Of a stretch of DNA of 64,000 nucleotides, positions 58,571 through 64,000 are shown in pieces. The position numbers were made by a program, and so were the translations under genes. The notes under the pieces were generated by a model, which was given only the letters and a program-made list of their open reading frames with translations, ran no database searches and was not told where the DNA came from. The DNA is from Limonium bicolor (taxonomy: Eukaryota > Streptophyta > Magnoliopsida > Caryophyllales > Plumbaginaceae): contig CM041778.1 in NCBI GenBank assembly GCA_023374045.1, forward strand, positions 289,517,533 through 289,581,532. Reading direction: 5' to 3'. Position 1 is the stretch's first letter; every line of letters begins with the position of its first letter.

Positions 58571-61500
58571 TTGAATACTTCAGGGGGTGATCAGTCCCCT
58601 GGTAAAAAGTACCTGCACTTTCTTTAAAGACCCTGTTAGCTCTCTTAAGGCAGAGTAGGGCATGTTGCACATGATAGATATTTTAAGATACCAAATCAGT
58701 TTATAATTGAGCATAAATCAAGGTAAAGCTCAATAGACTCATGTAATAATAGACAAGTCTGGTAATCATATTTAGAATCATGCATTTAGTTAACGCTGAA
58801 TGAAGCATTCTATAACCAAAATACTCAAGGTGGTTTTATGAGTTTCAAACATTCTCATCATGCCCGTTTGCCAGCTGAAAACATAGGCAATAGATTAGCC
58901 TAAACACTGTCTATGCAGCAGCTCAATATTTGTGACATAGTGCCCGGGAAGAGCAAGACAAGTGGGTGAGTTATGAACATTATTCCCAAGAAGCATGACA
59001 GGAGTAGGCAAGGCATTTTGTTTCCATAAGTTGGATTTCAACAACAATATCATGATGCAATAAAACAGAATGGTGTGTGAGCGTTTTTAAGAGATTGGTC
59101 ACTTTCAAGCAGGTCTTGTCATGTTTAAGAGGTGGTACAAAGTCAAGCAAAACTGAAGCAGATATGAACCGCTTGACAGCTCATAATAGATCACGACTAG
59201 AGGAGTTACTATGCGAAAACTTGTTTTAAAGCCTCATCATGCAGTATCTGTAATTTCAGAATGTAGAAATGTAGCACCAGTGCGTTTTAGATCAGCAAAC
59301 AACAGCAAAAAAAGATTGCAGTACAACAGCTCCAAAAGTGCAGAATAATAACGACAATAATTAAAGGTGTGCACCGCACTAATTTTTAGTTCAAACAGAC
59401 CATAATAGTTCAATAATTGCAGCAGCAAGAATACTTAAAACAGTAGTCAATCTGGGTAAAAGCTGGACTAATCTTGAAGCTAACTAGGAGCAGATTTTCT
59501 GAGCAATAAGATAAAGTGTATATTCAGAGAACTGCCGGTAATCATGTTTATTTAAGGTAGCACATCACAAGCAATTTAAGGGCTGAGTCCATAATTTTGC
59601 CCGTTTAATCAGCAGAGATTCATGATTTAATAACTGAACATGTGGCAGAAATCAAGTTAAACTAATTATAACTATCCCAAAATTTTAGGTTGGTTTTCAA
59701 TCAGATTATGTACCTTTGTCTGTCAAGAGTAATGGCATAATAAAGCTATAACATTGCTGCATGATTGCCGAGAATGCAGAAGTATGACCAGCAGCAAAGG
59801 AAGGAAACCTTATCCACTTCTCTCCATACCCTGTAGGAGCAGCTTGATAATATGGCATAAAGAATGTGGTAACCTTTTCATGTTGTGCCCAGGCTTTTGC
59901 TTCCGCATCTTTTTCTTGGTGCTTGGGTCTTTGTCTGGCCTTCGTACCTTTTAACGAGTGTTGCGAACTCTTGCCAACCTTGTCCCAAAATTCCCCTGAT
60001 GTTTGGTAATTCTATGACTCCGCTTCTTTTCTTGTTACTGGACAGCGATAGGTTGTTGATGGTAAGGTCTTTAAAAAGTCGATAGTCCCCAGTTGAAACT
60101 AAGCTTAAAATGCAAATGCCTGTGGTGACTTTGCTGCATGGTTCACCAGTCGTATAGTAGCCCAAACAGAGATATAAGCAAATCAAAAGTAAAGTTTGTA
60201 AATATAGATCTTAGGTCTGGCTAGAAGAATTGTTCTGATAGGCACTATAATTAACAGTGGAGAATAGTCTCAATGGAAGATATATCCCAAAATAATGATC
60301 AGATGCATCCTGCAATCCTTCACAGATTTCAGCTCTATTTTTCTTATTTTGAACAATGCACAAGATTGAAAGTTGCTGAAACAGTTTAATAATGTAGCAA
60401 CATGAGCGCTGAAAGAGTTAAGCAGTGATAGAGGGTATGCACATTGCACTTGTTGCTTTTAAACAATCAAACAAATTATTACTCTAGTTAACATGCGTGC
60501 TGAAATAAGAGTATGAATCATCTCTCCTTCGATGGAAACTTGTAAAAATAAATAGTAAATGGCCTCTAAGATCATCCATAAAATACACAATCATTGATCA
60601 AAAGCAAACAGAGGCAACAAAACAGCTTATGATACTGACAGAAGATATATTGAATATGTAATCCTGAACTAACGCAGACAGCAGGTGAATTGTGCAGGAC
60701 TGAGTAAAACTCAAGTGAGAACCAGCAAAAGTACAGATTATGAGCAATAAAACTGTAGCATGAAAGATCCCTAACTATTGACTTCAGAAACAGGCCGAAT
60801 GATTCAATCAAAGTTTTCCTTGATCACGCCTTATTAACATGTTGCTTTAATCATGGCAGATAGCCTCTAATTTACTCTATATCTGCTCATAAGTTCAGAA
60901 GTATAGCATTTAACACGAGATGTTTATACATCAACATAACGAATGTTTTAAGTAATCGAAACAGAAGCAATGCTTTTGTTAGCAGCAAAGCCGGAGTGTT
61001 AGAGTAAATGGGCATGAGCATTACTTGAGGTATCAAACAGACAAAGTTTTATAGATTTTAATGAAAAAATGAACCAGGTTATCCACAGGTATCAAACTTC
61101 TTTTGATAGCAGGAGCTACCAAAGGATACTTTTCTGCTCTCGGAAAAGAATATAAGGCAGAGTATAAGATTTGGCAAAAATTGGATTTATATAGTTGCCC
61201 TCACAGACCATATAGTAGAGATGAACAGAGGCATAACTTCCCAAAGCAAGCTTAACTGGACTTAGAAGCCTAACCAGACTGACCAGAGTTAGAAGTGAAC
61301 ACTCGGTCATAAAACTTCTCCTGCAACTCAAGGTAATAGTGCAGAAAGCAGTATATGCGGTAATCAAGAAATCTGTTTGCACATTTCTAGCAAATCAAGA
61401 GTCTGCGATAGTAGGTGAAAAGTGCAGAAAATGCAAATGAAGTACAAACTGGGTCCACAGATTTGAAACTGTTGTAAATTTTGAGTAAAAGGACTGAAGT

Positions 61501-62617
61501 AAAACATCATTTCAAAGATAGACCGATTGATCTATTTATTAACATGTAATCTTGTTACAACGGAAATCAATATGAAGCAAAATCTTGAATGACCTTATAC
61601 CTGTTTTATGGGTGTAAAAGTATGGTGCTTAACATGGAATGTTTAACGCAGCAGCACAACTTATAGTTAAATCATTATAAAGCACAGCAGAGTTAAATCG
61701 TTATGGAGCAGCTTTTAGACAAATGAAGAATATCATTACCCCTATCCAAGAATATGATTGAAGAAGATAAAGTATGTGATCTCATCATACTTGTTTGATA
61801 ACCATTTTCAGATTTCTAAGTAGATGCGACAGCAATAAACAGAGACTTTTACTTTGTCAAAATTTTGGGGGGCAATCAATCAAGATTATTCATGTAAAAT
61901 CCTTGACGGTTCTCAGATCAGTTTCATTATACTAGATTAGTCATGACAACAAGCAGAATTTGTAGGCTTTGAAACTATTAAGGGTATGCAGGGGCAGCAA
62001 CATTATCAGCATGAAAGAATACATTATTTTAGCATCTAACAGTGCGAAATTGATTCCAAACATGGTTAAACCACTGATATAGTTGTAGAACAGTTTCGTA
62101 AGCGGGAAACCAAAGCAAGCCGAAATAGTTGCAACAATTGGAAGAAAAAGTATTGAATAACAGCAAATGTCTGTAGCAGGTGCTTGTTTTCTTAATTAGG
62201 AGGTAAGGCACAATCAGGATCAATTTACTCATGCATGCTGTTCACATTGTGAAGAGACACCCATACACATCTTAGCTTACCTCTTTATGTTTTAGATCGA
62301 GTCAGAGGAGCAAAATCATTGTCAAATAAGTGCTATTTAGGATTGGGGATTACCTTGTTATGCCTGACTTGATCAAGGCAAAAGCATATGGATATACCTC
62401 TATGATACCTCTTCAAGTGATACCCCCCGGAAATATTCTTTCGGTAATCTTTGGAGACCGAACTCCTTTGCCCGGACAGGTAGGCTTTTGACAGTTGACA
62501 GCAGTGTCCTCGCAGCCCCCCTTTTTTGATGTTTTGCATTTCTCACGGTCTAGTGTGCACAGGAATGAATTTTCAGTAGCAAGAGTGACTCTTTGATCTG
62601 TATAGAGCAAGCATTCT
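58571..62617. other. Unassigned non-coding DNA
   Basis: About 4 kb without a convincing gene, RNA gene or repeat. It may be further internal sequence of the OTA element that starts at 53500-56557, or unrelated intergenic DNA. The longest frame (59878-60186, minus, 102 aa) has a middle part with amino acid composition like real protein (SGVIELPNIRGILGQGWQEF) but matches no family I can name. Another minus-strand frame at 62413-62658 is likewise unassigned. I see no polypurine tract before the LTR at 62618. Confidence 0.4.
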
Positions 62618-62875
62618 GATAAGTGTCTAAATGAGCATGTTTTATGGGTGTATTTCATATATTATATCAGCACTTTTCTGCTCATTTCTCACTTATCGTA
62701 TGTTTTTCCTCTAGTTTATGTTTTATTGATAATCTCACAAATTTATTGGTTTAAACATGAGGAACAACCAAGCTAGGAGCAAAGTACACGAAGAGACGAA
62801 CGTATAGGCGCAGACGGCTCAGAAAACGGAGCCCAAACGAAGAATCTAGAAATAAGCCCGTACATCACGATAACA

Positions 62876-63075
62876 CGCGGACATCACACAGGCTACCGCC
62901 AGGCGGACAACACAGAGGCTACCGCCTCTTAACAGGCGGACAACACACAGGTTACCGCCCGGCGGACACCACACAAGCAACCGCCCCGTTTTGGGCGGTC
63001 TTGGAGGCGGACCAGAGGCACACAACCGCCACTTATTGGGCGGTACCACAGGCGGACACCAACAGTAACCGTGAC
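62876..63075 (+). repeat. Palindromic module cluster (GGCGGAC ... ACCGCC)
   Basis: 25-bp modules of GGCGGAC, 12 variable bases and ACCGCC are at 62902, 62935, 62961 and 63006. A copy lacking the first G starts at 62877 and a decayed one at 63051. The last two are preceded by another GGCGGT word exactly 12 bp before, giving the word-word-inverted-word order of the other clusters. The cluster lies upstream of the TATA box, at the place where the LTR at 53500 has its GCCGG modules. Confidence 0.88.
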
Positions 63076-63248
63076 TAATTATCAGTCGCGACCAGTATCT
63101 TCTTCGCGTCGTCGTCGTCTGCAACTCCCGACTCGCCCGCAACTTATCCATCTACTCCGCACGCGTATTCAGCTCTGTCCCCTGCGCAATCAATGAAGCA
63201 ATCAATGCTCTTCTTCATCTGCAATCAAATTCGTACGGATCCAAATCT

Positions 63249-63257
63249 CTATATAAA
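63249..63257 (+). promoter_or_regulatory. TATA box of OTA LTR at right edge
   Basis: CTATATAAA is followed by a CA-rich stretch (CACACCACGCACG) that could hold the transcription start. It lies about 175 bp after the module cluster. Confidence 0.65.
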
Positions 63258-64000
63258 CCCAGCACCATAACTGCAAAAAAACACACCACGCACGACGGGA
63301 GTCTGAAGAATTCGCTCACCACACTCATCCATTCCCTTCCACTTATTTTCCTCCCGTAACACCACAACATTCCACACTCACGCAGTAACAAAAGAAATAG
63401 AAGAGCAGCAGTGAGAGCGAGAGCAGACCAGTTCTTCCTCTGAATTAATGTCAAAATCTATCTGTGTAATCTTCTTATCTCCGTTAATGTCTGAGTAATT
63501 TTCATTTGTATCCTAGGATGGGGGTTTATTTCTAATATTACGTAAGTTAATATTTATCACCGGTCTCTCTTATTTTAACTTGTTTTAATTCCTTTCAACT
63601 AAATTTGCTAAATGCTTTGCGCGACAAACGACTGCATTTATTTGGTAACTATCAACATATGATTTTGAGATAGTCTAGGTACCACAAAGGAATTAATCTT
63701 AGTATTTACATTCCGGACTGAGCAGGAAAATATTAAGGCTTTTATTAAGAGTTCGTAACTGACAATTATTAACTCTAATAGGCAACAAATAATTGAGACA
63801 GGGTTATAAATCTGTTTAAGTAATTTAGGAAAATTCCCCCGCGATCCTAGGATACATTTTTCCATTCACATCAATTAATTCACCTTTTTACTGTTTTTAT
63901 TATTTCTGAATTAATCCAACAACAAATCAAGCTTGCCTCCGGCTAAACCCTTTTTTACAGTTTTTAAGTAACTACCAAGACTAGGATAAATTGAACAATC

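Larger units (their letters stand above)
62618..64000 (+). mobile_element. OTA-type LTR with GGCGGAC modules (cut by window edge)
   Basis: This starts TGATAAGTGTCTAAATGAGC and is clearly related along its first 230 bp to the LTR at 53500, but diverged too far to be its partner from one insertion. A TATA box (CTATATAAA) is at 63249-63257. Near 63930 it has CAAGCTTGCCTCCGGCTAAA, also found on the minus strand in the LTR at 206-1510, which supports one LTR superfamily. No gene is supported. The 3' end lies outside the window. Confidence 0.75.

Noticed and set aside
58291..58670. Overlapping frames at the 47-bp minisatellite
   Set aside because: They consist only of translated repeat and have no start or domain evidence.
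59878..60186. 102-aa minus-strand frame as a gene
   Set aside because: There is no recognisable family and no clear promoter, exon or neighbour. It is kept only as an observation.

Overview
The window looks like transposable-element-dense heterochromatin from a flowering plant with a large genome. I see no ordinary host gene, tRNA or rRNA. The reasons are plant-type LTR retrotransposons nested in one another: a Tekay/Del-like Ty3/gypsy chromovirus, a Tat/Ogre-lineage Ty3/gypsy element, Ogre/Tat/Athila-type (OTA) LTRs with a tRNA-Asp primer site, and a Ty1/copia solo LTR. A small terminal-inverted-repeat element is also present. The species cannot be named from the sequence.

Layout. 1-1510: an OTA element on the minus strand (primer site 183-199, LTR 206-1510), cut by the left edge of the window. 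1511-9308: a Tekay-like element (Tekay-1) with decayed pol (about 1560-4922) and a 3' LTR (5232-9308). 9309-15779 and 52725-53411: an older, more decayed Tekay relative (Tekay-2), whose 3' LTR is split by the next element. 15780-52719: a tandem array of a non-autonomous Tat/Ogre-lineage element, arranged as six near-identical LTRs (about 1.78 kb) alternating with five internal regions (about 5.2-5.3 kb). One 5-bp target duplication (CAACC) brackets the whole array. Each internal region has a tRNA-Arg-type primer site, a structured leader, a 215-aa reduced Gag with identical translation in all five, and 38-, 84- and 45-bp tandem repeats. There is no protease, reverse transcriptase or integrase in it. 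53500-56557: two abutting OTA LTRs, then a primer site (56564-56580) and a Gag start cut by a copia solo LTR (56899-58212), which itself holds a 293-bp inverted-repeat element. 58213-62617: repeats and unassigned non-coding DNA. 62618-64000: the start of another OTA LTR, cut by the right edge.

How the parts fit. The array elements encode only a Gag-like protein, so any past mobilisation must have used enzymes from an autonomous relative. The array most simply grew by LTR-LTR unequal exchange after one insertion, or by insertion of a multimeric cDNA. The order of events read from the nesting is: Tekay-2, then Tekay-1 into it, then the minus-strand OTA element into Tekay-1. The array entered the Tekay-2 LTR separately and recently.

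The most unusual signals are two. First, several unrelated LTR families each carry a private cluster of short GC-rich modules, about 35-38 bp, built as word, same word about 12-13 bp later, then the inverted word. The word differs between families, and between two related LTRs it has been exchanged inside the same flanking scaffold. Second, the array leader contains two homologous RNA-like domains whose stems differ in sequence but keep pairing, which points to a conserved RNA structure.
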